Below the pieces are notes generated by a model that had not been told where the DNA came from, made no database searches, and saw only the letters and a list, made by a program, of their open reading frames with translations. DNA of 64,000 nucleotides from Neodontobutis hainanensis (Eukaryota; Chordata; Actinopteri; Gobiiformes; Odontobutidae): assembly GCA_024349245.1 (NCBI GenBank), contig JALDNG010000005.1:21403001-21467000 (forward strand), in the 5' to 3' direction. This document shows, piece by piece, positions 47,040 through 60,800 of the stretch (position 1 is its first letter; the number at the start of each line of letters is the position of its first letter). A program made the translations under genes and the position numbers.

Positions 47040-47185
47040 AATAGCACTTTTCCCCCTATTGTAGTAGGCACTCAAAGCGCTTTATATACATTTAACTATT
47101 TACCAGTGTTACAGAACATCACTGGAGGCAATGTAGGAGAGCGGGATGTTATGATGTTTTGGGATGTTTTCCACTGAGCTACTGC
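47040..47185 (-). repeat. Diverged tRNA-SINE tail, family 2-like
   Basis: aaagcgctttatatacattt, taccagtgttacagaacatc, actggaggcaatgtagg and gagctactgccgac keep the order of family 2 read on the minus strand, but the middle is altered. Confidence 0.5.
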
Positions 47186-48049
47186 CGACGAACACAACTA
47201 CACCTGCTTGAATACACCACCGTTTAATCAAAGCACATAAGCTGTGTTAAGAACATAAAAGGTAAGAACAACATTAGCACGCACCACACACACGCCCGCA
47301 TCTGACAGACGCACCTCAACACTATCATCAAATCAGCACGACAGTAGTGGATACAGTAGTGGACAGTGTGTAAAAACAATAATGCTCGTCATAGTTTGAC
47401 TCAGCGAATACAATGTGGATCTTTTAACACATCCAACTCGGATGAATGTGTTAAAAGATCCATCCGTAAGTCAACCTCCGACTACTATAGTAAATTATGA
47501 TTTGTTAATTTTCATGATTGCACATTTACCCCTATTAATTAGCCTAATGTGTGGCTGTATGTACCTGTACACTGGAGTGGAGGAGAAGCAGACTTTTGAT
47601 GGAGCGCTGCTGGTGATGGAGAAATTGCTGAATTAACGTTAACAACAGAGCTGAGCTTTTAACTACTTGAGAATGATGTCTTCTGAACATTTGAATCATC
47701 TTCCTCTTGCGTTCTTGGTCTTTTTGACATGAACTTTAGTAAGCTGCTCGGTTTCATTTTTGTTTAACATGCTACGGTGTCCCAGCTGTATATCGTGCTC
47801 ATTGCGGTGAAGGGGGGAGGAGCAAGGAGCTGTTCACGATCTGACTTTGATGTTGTTCGGAGACATTTTGTCATCATTATGGCAAACAAGAATAAAGAAA
47901 CAATAGGATTTATTTTTATAGGTCAAGTATTGTGATAATTGCAACATAATTTACTCATTAGGCTATCTTCAGAAGCAACTGACAGGGTGGGCCTGACTGA
48001 CAGGTGGGTGGCCTTGGCCCACCCAGGCCCACCCGTAGCTACGCGGCTG

Positions 48050-48070
48050 CTGTGTGTGTGTGTGTGTGTT
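48050..48070. repeat. (TG)n microsatellite
   Basis: Ten TG dinucleotides next to the right end of the preceding transposon. Confidence 0.9.
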
Positions 48071-50590
48071 GGTCAGGTGATGAGGGGGCGGAGCTCAAGG
48101 GAGCGCAGGCACATGCACATAGGTCTGTAAAAGTGTGCACTTTCGAGAGGCCAGGTGGTTGAGAGTCAGGTACGGGTAGAAGCAATTTTTGTTGACCGCA
48201 AAACCAACAGCAAAGCGACGCAAAGCATATGAACGGCTGAGATTATATATTTATCTGTTTATGCATTCTGGTTAATGTCCATCATCTATCTGCTGAGCTG
48301 TATTGTTTATCTGCAGTGAACCTACCAAAAGCACATCAGATCTGAGATTATTTGTTAATTATAGTCTTCAAGCATGTCACAACTTTTAGCACCACCAGGA
48401 CCCAACTCTGACCCTCACTGCGGCTACAAGGTTCTACACAGACATTTATATTGTTTACATTGTTATAATGTCATGATCGAGGCTCTGGACATAACTTGTT
48501 TTTCTATAGCAAACTAAACAAAATATTAATGCCCTGGCAGTGGCAAATATTTTTGTTTTAATATTTAATTTGATTACAATGCTTAAGAGATTTACAAGAA
48601 ATATTTTTTTAAATTTTTTATTCATTATTAAATTTTTTGTATAATAGAGAACTTTGTGCGATTAATTGCGATTAAATTCTTTAATCGTTGCCCAGCACTA
48701 AAAGTTATATATTTTTCCAGCAGTATTTTGAGCATTGTAACTTAATTTTTTTATGGGTCATTTACTTCGGATTAGTCGAACTTCTGCTCAGCCTTTTCCC
48801 GCAGAGCTACAGTCCCACAGCAACCCTGTTAGTCCTGCCAGCCAACAGGACACACTACAACACACTACCTATTCTGCCGGTTACAATAACGGCTTATGTG
48901 CTGGTTTTTAAGTCTATGTATATGCTGATGGGAAAAAGAGAGTATTTGAGTTTCTTTGAAATCTATGAATTAAAATTCAGAATCCACATTAGACCTGTGT
49001 GATTTAATTTCTTGTACATCATCTTAATAATAAAAAGTTCAAAATATCAGTTTCTGCCATCATTTAGCAGGCTGTGTTTTCAAAGAATCAAAACAAGTAT
49101 ATCAGTACAAGAGTGGTTAGATTATTTTGTAGTGTGCCAATTTGCTTTTTAGTGCCACTGTCATGATTGTACAAACCTGTGCTCAACTTGCCCCCAAAAT
49201 GGAACTGGGACATCCCTTCTTAGAATATACTTTCCCCCTGTTTCCTGGCAGGAGGGTGACCCAACTTAAAAGTTATAACCTAAACCTGAGTTACCCTTCT
49301 CTGCCCAGTCCAACTTAGTTTCCTGTTTCAGAACCAAGTTTGAATTAGTTCAGTCAACTCTGGGCCTCTTCACTGTTTTTAGTTGAGGAAAGAGGAAAAA
49401 AAAGAGGAAAGTTGAGGAAAGTCACAATTACTGGAGACAAGAAAAGAGACAATGGTAATCAACTAGACGGTGTCAGGTTAGAAGAAAGCAGTCATGCGAC
49501 AGGTCTAAATTCAAAGAGTAGTGACTACACAGTTGAACACATGACTGGGAAATAATTAATCAACATGCTATAGAACAGTGTTTCTTAATGCAGCTCCACA
49601 GATTTTTTTTTAATGGGAAGCCATTTGGCAGCTTCAGTAATAAGGTACACTTCTTATGGCAAGTCATCCACATTGGTGACTTGGGAATGTAGCTTCTGCT
49701 GGGAGTTCACAGGATGAATGTGTGGAATAAAATAATTACAATGTTCATCAGATGCTATCACAATGGTTTTTTAAAATTTGTTACCATCATGATTATTTTA
49801 TTATCAAAATGCAATACAACTCTTTCTTAAATCTTTTGGAGGGCAACAATTGAATTAGTTACTACTATGATCTGTGGAAAAATTAAACAAAACCAACAGA
49901 AACGTACAAAAAAAGAATGCAGCATCTGAGAGGAACCCAGGAACAGACCCAATGATTAGCTTCCAACCATCAGACAGAAGTGGTCACGTGACCAGAAAAC
50001 ACAAGTCATGTGGACTACATCTGCATACAAGTCTATATATCACATTTCTTTCTATACACCGGTCATACAGTCACATATTGTCCTGTTGTGTTTTTTAGGT
50101 TGAGTCTCTTTTGTTATAAGGTGCTGGTAATTCTGGGCCACAAACTGTTTTCGATTCGACATTCCTTGTGTTGAAATTGTTAGGTGTAGAAGATAGGCAA
50201 GTGTCCCAAGGAACAGGCCCTCTTTGCTGCTTGTCCCAGAGTGGTTTCAGTTTTTACACCAGAAAAATGTCCCACTGCAGCAACAAGCTCCACCTTGTCA
50301 TTCCGGGGTTTTCAACATAAAAATACACCAATTTATCCAACAGAGAAGACGTTCTTCCTAAGAACCTAGCAGCAGTAGTTATATTCTTTTAACAATAATC
50401 CGAATACTCCTCAGAGATCTCTCGGTGTTACATGGAATGCAAGGATTGGTCAGAAAAGGGGGGGTACTTTGAACAAGTGAACAAACCCAACATGAGAGAA
50501 TGAAGTATGGACTATTTGGTTATGTCTCTAAACAATCACAAGAAAAGCTGCTCAATATGAACAAAAATAAAACAGATTTAAACTAATATA
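48071..50590. other. Spacer with a hAT-like end, otherwise unrecognised
   Basis: At 48658-48698 the run gcgattaattgcgattaaat followed by tctttaatcgttgcccagca is a familiar terminus of a fish hAT element (reverse complement tgctgggcaacgattaaag). An open frame at 48688-49002 has no recognisable product. Nothing else was identified. Confidence 0.4.
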
Positions 50591-51539
50591 GTGGCTAGAT
50601 CAGCTCTTGACGCAGAACTGGATTCTTAAATTCACTGGAAAATGCAGCACCTTGAATCCTAAGAGCGATGTCTCAAGTACAATAGCAGAGGTCAGTGACG
50701 TATTCCGAATAAAACAGTTCAAGGAGGTGGAACGCAAGCTGGAAAATGAAACTTATATGGGCTTGTGGACAAATTATGAGCTAGTTTTAGAATGGAATGG
50801 TCCTGTGGAGAATGCTTCTCAAACATGTTCAGAATGGTTGATTAACAAGTAGAAACTAGAAAACCAAACAACCAGTGTCATCAAAACCTGCTTAAACATT
50901 AATGGATTTAAAAATATACACCCATTAGCTCTGCTTTATGTTTGCCAATGTTGAATATTTTGTCTTAGGCCTAGACACACTGGAGGATTTTGAAAGAATT
51001 CTTAAAGCACACATCAGGATGGAGGTGGATAGCTCAGATACTGAGCACTGGTACTGGCATTGGGGCAAATATAAACAGGAGCATCTCTGAGAGGGGTACG
51101 CAGCAAACATGGGCAGTGGCAAGTCTCTGATACAAAGTCTTCAAATAACCTTTTCAGTGCCATGTCTTCTTCCTCCAGCATCTGTTTTACTGTGACGCAA
51201 ACACAAATCCTCCAGTGTGTGGCTAGCCTAAAAAAGAATCGTAGCTGATGTGACTTCACTCCATGTATTTGTCTATATATATATATACACACAACTGTGT
51301 TGCACACCTGAATTGCATTAAATGGATGTCTATTTTGGAGTTTACCAAACACCCAATATGATGTCTGGTCAAAGTAAAAAGTCAAAGTAAACTTTAATAA
51401 CAATTTTTATTTGCATTTTCCATCCTGTAGTCCTCCGATTTGGGCTTGTTTCCTGCAGCACATACATGACCAACTCGCTAAACAATTTAAAAAATAAAAA
51501 CACACTTGTTCTGTCCATTCAGCTGGGATGTGTCTGAAC
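50591..51539. other. Region with two unexplained open frames, near the setd5 3' end
   Basis: A plus-strand frame (50607-50852) would encode 81 residues including FKEVERKLENETYMGLW, and a minus-strand frame (51403-51014) includes MLEEEDMALKRLFEDFVSE. Neither resembles a family I know, and neither has clear splice or start signals. They may be pieces of a decayed element or chance. A short TA tract lies near 51278. Confidence 0.3.
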
Positions 51540-51545
51540 TTTATT
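51540..51545 (-). terminator. Candidate setd5 poly(A) signal
   Basis: AATAAA on the minus strand, 314 nt after the setd5 stop codon, the first canonical hexamer in the 3' flank. Human SETD5 has a longer 3'UTR, so further signals may be used. Confidence 0.35.
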
Positions 51546-51858
51546 CACATATGTGAACCTTATGTGAGCCTGGCACTTTAGAAACTCTGGGGAACATGGC
51601 AGATTCCGAGCAGTCATTTCCACAAAGTGTCCTCCAAATCAACGGTTGATTCTGTGATCAAGGTGTCATTTCTTTTACCCCAGCAAATAAAGGAAGTGAA
51701 GAGAGAAACAAAAAAAATCCTTAGAGAAGTAAATCTTTGCTCCTGGTCTGTATACTGATCCCCCTCGGACTCCCTAAATCTGAATGCACTGCATTTCAGG
51801 GGCCGAGGAGTTCCACAGTGCCTCTCACTCAAGCACACGCTCACACATCCACACACTG

Positions 51859-54800
51859 CTAAAAGCCTCCTGACTGTGTCCGCACTCCTGAGCCTGGGAA
51901 CTGACTCAGGCTTGTCCCCTGCGGTGGGTAGTGTGAGGGTTTTTGGGCCTGCTGCTGGCTCCCTCTGAAGGCACGGGCCGCAACTTCCAGCCTGGGTCCC
52001 GCGGCTGGGCTGCCCGCTTTGAGCTGGCGAGAGTCCGTATTAGTCTGCTGGTGTAAAGAGCGTTCGGGGGAGGGGGCGTAAGGAGTAACCGAGTGGTCCA
52101 GGGGGTGGTCCAGGGGGCGGCCCGGGCGAGAGTATGAGCTCTGTCCTGTTGAGGGACTGAAGGAACCTCGGAATGGAGACTTTGAGGTGTGCTGAGGGAA
52201 TGAGGGGCTGTCAGTCTGCCGCTGGCTCTCTGTGGACTGAACACACACATGTTCAAGTGAACTGCTCTTTTTCACCGATCCATTTACAACAATAGAACGC
52301 TTTATGTTTGCATATTTGTGTGTGTCATTTCTTTATACATCTGGCATAATTTGTGAGGAGCGATGTGTGAGACCCGCTTTTCTTTTGGGACGATCGTTGC
52401 CATGGCAATGAAATTTGTTCCCATTTGTGTATAATTTATAAGCTGAAGTTCATACCTTTAAATGAAAAAACCTGCCACACAAATGGAACTCAACATTTGA
52501 CCCCCCCACCCACCCCCCTGTCTGCCCCAGTTGTAAATGTGTGTGAATGGAAACATAATCTAAATTGCGTTGGGTGCCAGAGAAGTGTGGTATAGGTTAC
52601 AGGCTTAGGGCTGGGGTGGGTGCAGGGTTGTATCTACCTGGTGGCAGTACATAGACGGGCTGTAGCCGTGTGAACTTGGTGAAGCATTGGGAGCTGTCTG
52701 CATCTCATATTGATCTGCATCTACAAAGACAGGAACTAGGTTCAACTTAACCATGGTTTTCAGCTGCTGTTGGCTCCAAACAGACGTCACACACAACTGA
52801 ACATTATCAAAGTGTACCATTTCTTTCAAATCTTCTCTGTTCTTTGACAAATGAGAAAACCCATGGACAGCATGATACAGAAACCTGTTTGCAGCTCACA
52901 GCAGTGATATGTTTAACTCCACTAGAGTGAAACGAAAACTAAATAAAGACTTCAAAATGACTAAAACGATAACTAAAAACCAGTGAGGAGAAGGGAAAGA
53001 CAAAGTGGAAAGGGCGGGATGAGTCCAGTAAGCCAATCAGAGCACGTCTTGTTGTTACGCGGCGGTGCCGAGAAGCTAACCGGAGACGACAGAACAACAA
53101 ACTGTTAGCATTAGATCTTTTGGCATTGTCAGCTTCTCAAGCTTTTGCAGAAAGAGTTCAGTGTCACAGGTGACCTCACTAGAGGAAAACACTCATTAGC
53201 ACGAAGCGCTTTCCTGAAAAGTAAATAAATATTTGCATTTGTTGTTTATGATGCAAGTGTTTATGTAGCATAAGGAATAGCCCTCCTGTTCAATGCACTT
53301 TGAGTTAAAAGATGGTTTAGATGGTACGTTCATTCTTATTTAGCTTTCTTGGGCTGTAAGGGCCTTTTGATAATTGCTTAATTTATTTCATTTAAAATAA
53401 GCTGTGAATGTATATTATGCATCTCTTTGGTACACACTGATGTCTTTGTTTATATTACAATAGACAGCAAGATTTTTTTTTTACTATTGGTATTGTTTTT
53501 CATTGATTAAAACAATTTTCAATAAAGGCAATTTTAAGAAAGTATAGTTTTATGTCTGACACAGAAGGTCAAAATTATTACCTCATGATTTTTTTTTTGT
53601 GATTGTTGTTGACTAAATCTATTTTAATTTTAGTTGACTATAATTGCATGACATTTTAGTCAACTAAAACTAGACTAAAACTAAAAAATAAAATGACTAA
53701 AATGAGACCAAAACAAAATAAAGATTTCTTGTCAAAACTGGTGTCAGGTACATACCACATTCTTTGTCTGTTGAGCTGTCGCTGCACTTGTAGGTTCGCT
53801 CCATCTTGATGCTTCTCAGTACTCGCTCCAGAACCCCCTGGCCTTCTCTTAGACGTTCAACACTAGTAGGAACCATCCTGAAGAAGGATTATAGGCTAGT
53901 TACAAGACAAACTTAGAATTGTTACAAGGGAGTTAAAGGTGGAAAGGTGGAAAGTGAAAAATTTTGCTAGTAAAATCAAGGGCTTATATGGTCTGTGGAG
54001 GTTCTCAGTCATCCAGGGCATCTTGAAAAAAAGGTTTGAATAAAAGCATCTGGACTTCGTTTTCAAGGTGAAGACGTTTTGTCTCTAATTCCAAGATGGT
54101 TATGCAACCAGCAAGTTTTCTGGATTGGAAATGACAGGCGTCTTCCAGAAGTTAATAGGGCGATGTATAAAAGGCATCATTGTGTAAATAAATATTTCTG
54201 AGCATTTATTTACAAGTGTCATGTGTCATGTCCAAACTTATTTATACCCTTTGCAAACTGTCACAGTGTAAGGGCAAATCCAAACCCTGATTCATTGGAA
54301 AAAGCTGTTTTAGTCAACTCAACAGGTGAAAACCAGCAGCTTTCTGCAGTTAGTTTGTGGACAGTCATGACTAAGATAAAAGAGCTCAATGAAGACCTGC
54401 GGCTGCACTTTGTAGTTGCTCACAAGTCAGAAAGATTGTGAGAGGAGAAAAAGAAAAGTAATCATCACCAAACGTTTCAAGTCAGACAGTCCAACGGACA
54501 CTGCACACTGCAGGGTTCCACGGACGCAGACCAAGAAGGATGCCACTTCTCCAAATAAAGCACACAAAAGCAGGCTTGGCCTTTGCAAATGTTTATCTGG
54601 GCAAAGTCAAAGACTTCTGGTCTTCTGGTCAAATGAAACAAAAATGTAATTGTTTGGCCACACTGATGTATCCTTTATTTGGCGTTAAAAAGGAGAAGCC
54701 TTTAACCCTAAGAAAACTATCCCCACTGTCAAACATGTTGGTGGGAATGCTTTGGGGATTTTTTTCCCAGCCAATGGACCAAGGAACCTTATCACCGTAA

Positions 54801-57800
54801 ACGGCACAATAAAAGAAGAACAATACATCAAGATTCTTAAAAACAACATCAAGCAGTCTGCAGTGAAACTTGGCCTTGGGCACCAGTGGACACTTAATAA
54901 CGACCCAAAACACACAGCAACAGTGGTGAAGAAATGGTTAGCAGACAAAAACATTAACCTTTTGCAATGGCCCACCCAGAGTCCTGACTTAAATCCAATT
55001 GAGAATCTGTGAACGGAGCTAAAGATCTCGGTGATGGCAAGAAGACCCTCCAACCTGAAAGAGCTGGAGGTTTTCACTAAAGATGAATGGAAAAAAAGTG
55101 GAGACATGCTAAAAGCTGGTCAGCAATTATAGGAAGTGTTTGAGTGCTGTAATAAAGGCTTTTCTATTGATTATTGAGAAGGGTATGAATCATTTTGGAC
55201 ATGACACTGTTTGTTCAAATGTAAATAAAGGCTGAGAAATATTTTTTTTCACAACCATGCTTCTTGTACATTGTCTTATCCTCTGGAAGATGCCTGTGTC
55301 ATTTAAAATCAAGAAAAAAACTTGCTGGTTGAATAAAAGTAGCTTAAATGCTAATAATTTCGGGCTTGACTGTATATACTGTATGTACACACGCTCTATG
55401 CCAGCCGTAGGTCGGATGACTGTCTCAACTACAATGTCAAGAACTGGAAAATGTAGCTATCTAAACGGCTCTTACCATTGGTTGTTGTCCTGGTGTCGAG
55501 GTACTGGCGGGGGCTCTGAGGGGCTGACTGCCTCCGTCACGGGACTGGAGTACGACTGAGCTGAGGAGAAGATGTGAGGAGAGGTCAGAGGCTGGAGACT
55601 GTGTGGGTGGTGGGGGTCCTGGCCATAAAGGCTGCCAGACTGTGTGGTTGTGGTACTCAGCGTCTCCACGTCACGCCCACTGCTCTGTTTCCTCTTCCTG
55701 TATTCCAGCAGAGAGACCTAGAGTGGCAGAGAACACAGAGGTGACGTCGAATGATGGTGGCTTTGAAGAATCACAGAGTTGTTTCAGGGTTCCCACGCTT
55801 CTCTAAAGAGCTTTGTCAGGATTTTTCTAGGACACAACCAGTCAAGATACTTCACATGACAATGATAGTAGAAATGTAGAAATCAATGTGAAAAATAAAA
55901 AATAAATGAAAACTAAAATTTCTCTAAATGAGCATTTGACCCATAACTTATTTCAAATTACACTAAAGGAATACTACACTAGAAACTAAGTAAATCCTAT
56001 CCAGGACAACAATATTTTCCATCATGTGTGGGAACCCTGCTTTTATACCAGGTTGACAATAAATGGTGTCATTCACGAGAAGTTCATGAGTGATGGAAGA
56101 CTGCATGCATTACAGACTCCCCTGAAAACTAGCCATAATGTCACATTATAAAAAAGTAAAAAAAGGACTAAAATTGCCATGAAACACCCTCAGATATGAA
56201 AATGACTGTATGCAACTCCAGGTTTGTCGTTTTGTGCATTACCAGTGTGAGCTAAAGGCATGGTTAGTAGCATACAGCATCTACAGCTTTAACAAAAGAG
56301 CAGGCAGTTGAAAGAGCATCATGGCACACATAACACACCCAACATCCACAAACAGGTCAGGCACACACACAAACACAAATGGCTAAACCTCCACTGTGAC
56401 TTTAATGATACGTCTCTCTGTGATCACAAGAGAGGGTATGAGGTGTGGTGACCATGATATTTCACAGAATGACCACTAATACATTACTGGTATCAGATTA
56501 CAATGCTAAAGATTTATTATGATTAAGTTCTTTGCTTGGGGCAAGGGATAAAGGTTTGTGAATTAATATTCAGTGTTGTGCAAAAGTATTTGCCATTTTT
56601 ACCAATTTTCCTTTCTTGTTGTCTTACAGATGATAATTTAAATGGATTATCAGGAGGTTTATGTTAAGTCTATGAAAATGTCAAATATTTCTTATTTGTT
56701 TTACAATAAAAACAATGCCAGAAAAACAGAAAACTTGAGCATAACGTAAGTATTTTTAAAGAGGATCCCAAGATCCGGTGGTACTGACCCCCCACACGAC
56801 AAAACAATAGGTAGTTCATGTCTTAATGTCTATAATTCACCTGCCATAATGCCTAAAAACACAGTCTAACATCATTGCAAAATTAAAAAAATAGGGAACC
56901 ACACCAAACTGGCCTTAAGAGAACCATCTAAAACTCTCAAACTGGGCAAGCCTTCATCAGAGAGGCCACAGTAGCCGTGTTTCCATGAAAAGACGTGTGC
57001 AAAAGTTCATCGATGCCATCAAAATGTTGACACAATTTCAAAATTTAATGGAAATGAATGTTTCCATTAAGTTCCATTTCAGTCTCAACTCTAGTTATCT
57101 TTTATCAAAGATGACATATGCATCTTATTACTGCGATGCAAAGGCGAGCCCCTTACACTTGGGAGCGACTCCGTATTTTTGGGAGATTGTAGTCGGCAAC
57201 TTTACACAGGAACTGTGGATTCAAGAGAAATCTATCTATATCTATATATAACACCTCTTTCAAAAAGTTAAGAAAATATTTGGTCTCTGCTGTATTCTTC
57301 TTTGCCTCCAGTGCACTAAGCTTCCAGGTCTGAGGATCACGTACCTCTTTTAATGTGTAAAAAGAAGCAATGAAAAAAGATTCCATTGCCATTTGCCGAA
57401 TTACATCTTTTTTAATAGGCATGAATCACCACCTCATGCAAGCAATTTCAATTTGTGCAATTTGAAGGTTAATGGAAATGCAGCTAGTAAGACCAGAGGA
57501 GACTCAGACCTTGAGAGCTAAAGCAAAGACTGTAGGATCTGTCCACAGGACGAGTCTAAACCTTACTTTCCACAGAGCTTTTTAGGTACACATGTTTAAT
57601 TGCTTAGTAAAACAAATTGCTGAATTTCAAATCGAGCATCAGAATGGGGAAGAAATGGGATTTAAGTGACGTGGTATGGTTGTTGGCGCCAGACGGGCTG
57701 GTTTGAGTATTTTAAAAACTGCTGATTCCTGGGAACATGCACAACAATCTCTAAGGTTTATAGAGAATAGTCCTACAGCAGCAGAAGACCACATCAAGTC

Positions 57801-60800
57801 CCACTCCTGTCAGCTAAGAACAAGAAATGGAGGCTACAATTCGCACACGCTCACCAAAATTGGACAATAGAGGTAAAAAAACATTGCCTGGTCTGATGAG
57901 CATCGATTGTATGGTCAGAATATGGCGTAAAGAACATAAAAACATGGATCCATCCTGCCTTGTTTTAATCGTTCAGGCTGGTTGTGTAATGGTGCAGGGG
58001 ATATTTTCTTGACACGCGTTGGAGAAGTATAAATATTTAGACATGTTTGGTGTTCATCAGGTGTAATTTTTTTGACTATAGCCTAGCTACTAGGCTAACA
58101 TTACACAAAATATAATTTTAACAAATATATGATCCGCTCCCGAAGAATCTGATTTCAAGTTATTTATTCCCTAGCATTTCACCAGTTGACATGTGACATG
58201 ACAGCACCATAAAATCTGGTCAATTTCTTGAAGCAATCTGATGCGTCACTTTTATTTTTTTATGTTAGATAATCATTCATTAATGTTTTTCCGCTTAGTC
58301 CTGCAAGGGGTTGCGGGTGATATCCCAGAAACTTTGGGCATGCGGGGGTACACCATGGACAATGGCCAGTTGGTTGAGACACAGACAACCATTCACTCTC
58401 ATGTTCATTCACTAAGGACACTTTAGATTTTCCAATTGTCCTAGGTCTATATGTCTTTCGGTGGTGGGAGGAAGCCGGAGTACCTGGATGGAATAGCAGA
58501 GAAGACCAAACCCATTTGTAGAACAAATTAGGAGAAGTGTCAATTTTGTTTGACATCTTAGGCCTACACAAAGTATTTTCTTTGTGTGCAATCCATGTGG
58601 GGGCAGGCACGAACATTAACAGTTATACATAGCCTAATAATGAAATACTATTCACAAGTAAAGTTACTTAGCACAAAATTATAAAGTTACATGGCACAAA
58701 AATGTCCCATTTAATAAAATATAGACAAGTTATAAGATTATACATTTAATGTTTGATGCTTGATGCAGCATCCACAAGTCAATCTTATTAACATACCATC
58801 TGTAATATCAAATCATATCAAATCAGTTTTGAATGACATGATGCCCCTCATGGACAACAGCTCCCTCAGTACAGGTAAGAGCACTACCGCAGGCCCTTCA
58901 TCCCCACTGCAGTCAGAGTGTACAGCACACATGTACAGTCAACCACAGCCACACAGCAAGTGTGTAGGCTATGTATTGGTATAACAGGCTATATAGATAA
59001 TATATAGATATGTTGTTATAATGTAGGCTATATTGCTCTGGTGTCCCCGCCTGCAGTTGCAAGACCTCATCTCTTGTACAATATTAATTCCATTACTGGT
59101 AATAGGCTATGGCATTGTGTTTATTACTAACATTTTCCACAGTAGAGAAAAAAAATTAACACAACAGACACCCAACAGATGGCTTGAGGAAATTGACATT
59201 CCAGATTTCAATCATTAAATATACCCTACAACAGAGCCGTGTCACAAATGGCGAAATGTCAGAGAATATTAATTTGTGAAATCAGAAGATGAGCGGATTT
59301 GTTATAATTATATTTTGTGTAATGGTAGCCTGGTAGCTCTAGTCTAAAACAATTACACCGGATTAACACCACGTCAAAATATGTATGCAACTCCAACGTG
59401 AATATTTGCCTTATAAACTTGTACATACGTTAATGAATTACACTTCATACATGGATCCTCAGGCTGGTTTCTTGAACAAGACAATGAGTTCACTTTACTC
59501 AAATGGCCTTCAGAGTCACCAGAGCTCAATCCAATAGAGTACCATGGGGATGTGGTGGAATGGGAGATCCGCTGTGATGCTATCATGTCAAAATGGACCA
59601 AAATCTCTGAGGAATGTTTCCAACACCTTGTTAAAGCTATGCCACAAAGAATTAAGGTAGATATGAAGGCAAAAAGGGGCCCGAACCAATACTACCAAAG
59701 TTGTACCTAATAAAGTGGCCTATACAGTGGCAATAAAAAGTATGTGAACCTTTTGGAATTTCATGGTTTTCTGAATAAATTTGTCTTAACATGTGATCTG
59801 ATCATCTAAGTCAAGGGTATTGGCAAACATGCGTCAAAAAAAAAACTATACAAATTCTGATCTTTAAATCACATGATTGAACACACTCATTAAACATTCA
59901 AAATGGCAGTGGAAAACGAAAGTGAACCCTTAGAATTAATAACCTCAACCAGGCGCTTCATGTAACTGTGGATCAGACCTGCACATTGTTGGCCCATTCT
60001 TCCTGGCAGAATGGCTTTAGCTCTGTCATATTCTTTGTAAGTCTCATGTGTATGGCCCTCTTCAAGTCAATCCGTAGCATCTCTATTGGGTTGAGGTCTG
60101 GGCTCTAACTTGGCCACTCCATAGGGTGGATTGTGTTTTTTCTTAAGTCATTCTATTGTGGACTTGCTGCGGTGTTTTGGGTTGTTGTCCTGTTGCATCA
60201 CCCACCTTTTACACAGTTTCAGCTGACGTACAGACATACTCACATTATCCTGAAGAATTGTCTAATATACTTGGGAATTTATCTTTCCCTCAATGATTGA
60301 AAGCTGCCAGGCCCTGATGCAGCCAAGCATGCTCCTGAACTCCAAACTGAATGAAGAAAGGTGATTTAAGCAATTTTGAGTGTGGCATGGTTGTTGGCGC
60401 CAGACGGGCCGGTCTGAGTATTTCACAATCTGCTCAGTTACTGGGATTTTCACGCACAGAATGATGTGAAAAGGGAAAAACATCCAGTATGCGGCAGTCC
60501 TGTAGGCGAAAATGCTAGAGGTCAGAGGAGAATGGGCCGACTGATTCAAGCAACTTTGACTGAAATAATCACTCGTTACAACCGAGGTATGCAGCAAAGC
60601 ATTTGTGAAGCCACAACACGCACAACCTTGAGGTGGATAGACTACAACAGCAGAAGACCCCACCGGGTACCGCTCATCTCCACTACAAATAGGAAAAAGA
60701 GGCTACAATTTGTACGAGCTCACCAAAATTGGGGCCCTTAGTGCCAATTGGGCATCGTTTAAATGCCACGGCCTACCTGAGCATTGTTTCTGACCATGTC

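Larger units (their letters stand above)
46511..48050. mobile_element. Putative non-autonomous DNA transposon with nested SINE
   Basis: The left end cactggcgtagccaggaatc and, reverse-complemented, the right end cagccgcgtagctacgggtg are imperfect terminal repeats; both are followed internally by gtgggcc-type sequence (taggtgggcccaga / cctgggtgggccaagg). The interior contains a family 1 SINE (46590-46990), a diverged family 2 SINE (47040-47185) and a 17-bp perfect hairpin. No transposase ORF is seen. A (TG)n tract starts at the right end. Confidence 0.45.

Noticed and set aside
51906..52256. 116-codon frame on the minus strand
   Set aside because: It is a shifted reading of the last setd5 coding exon.
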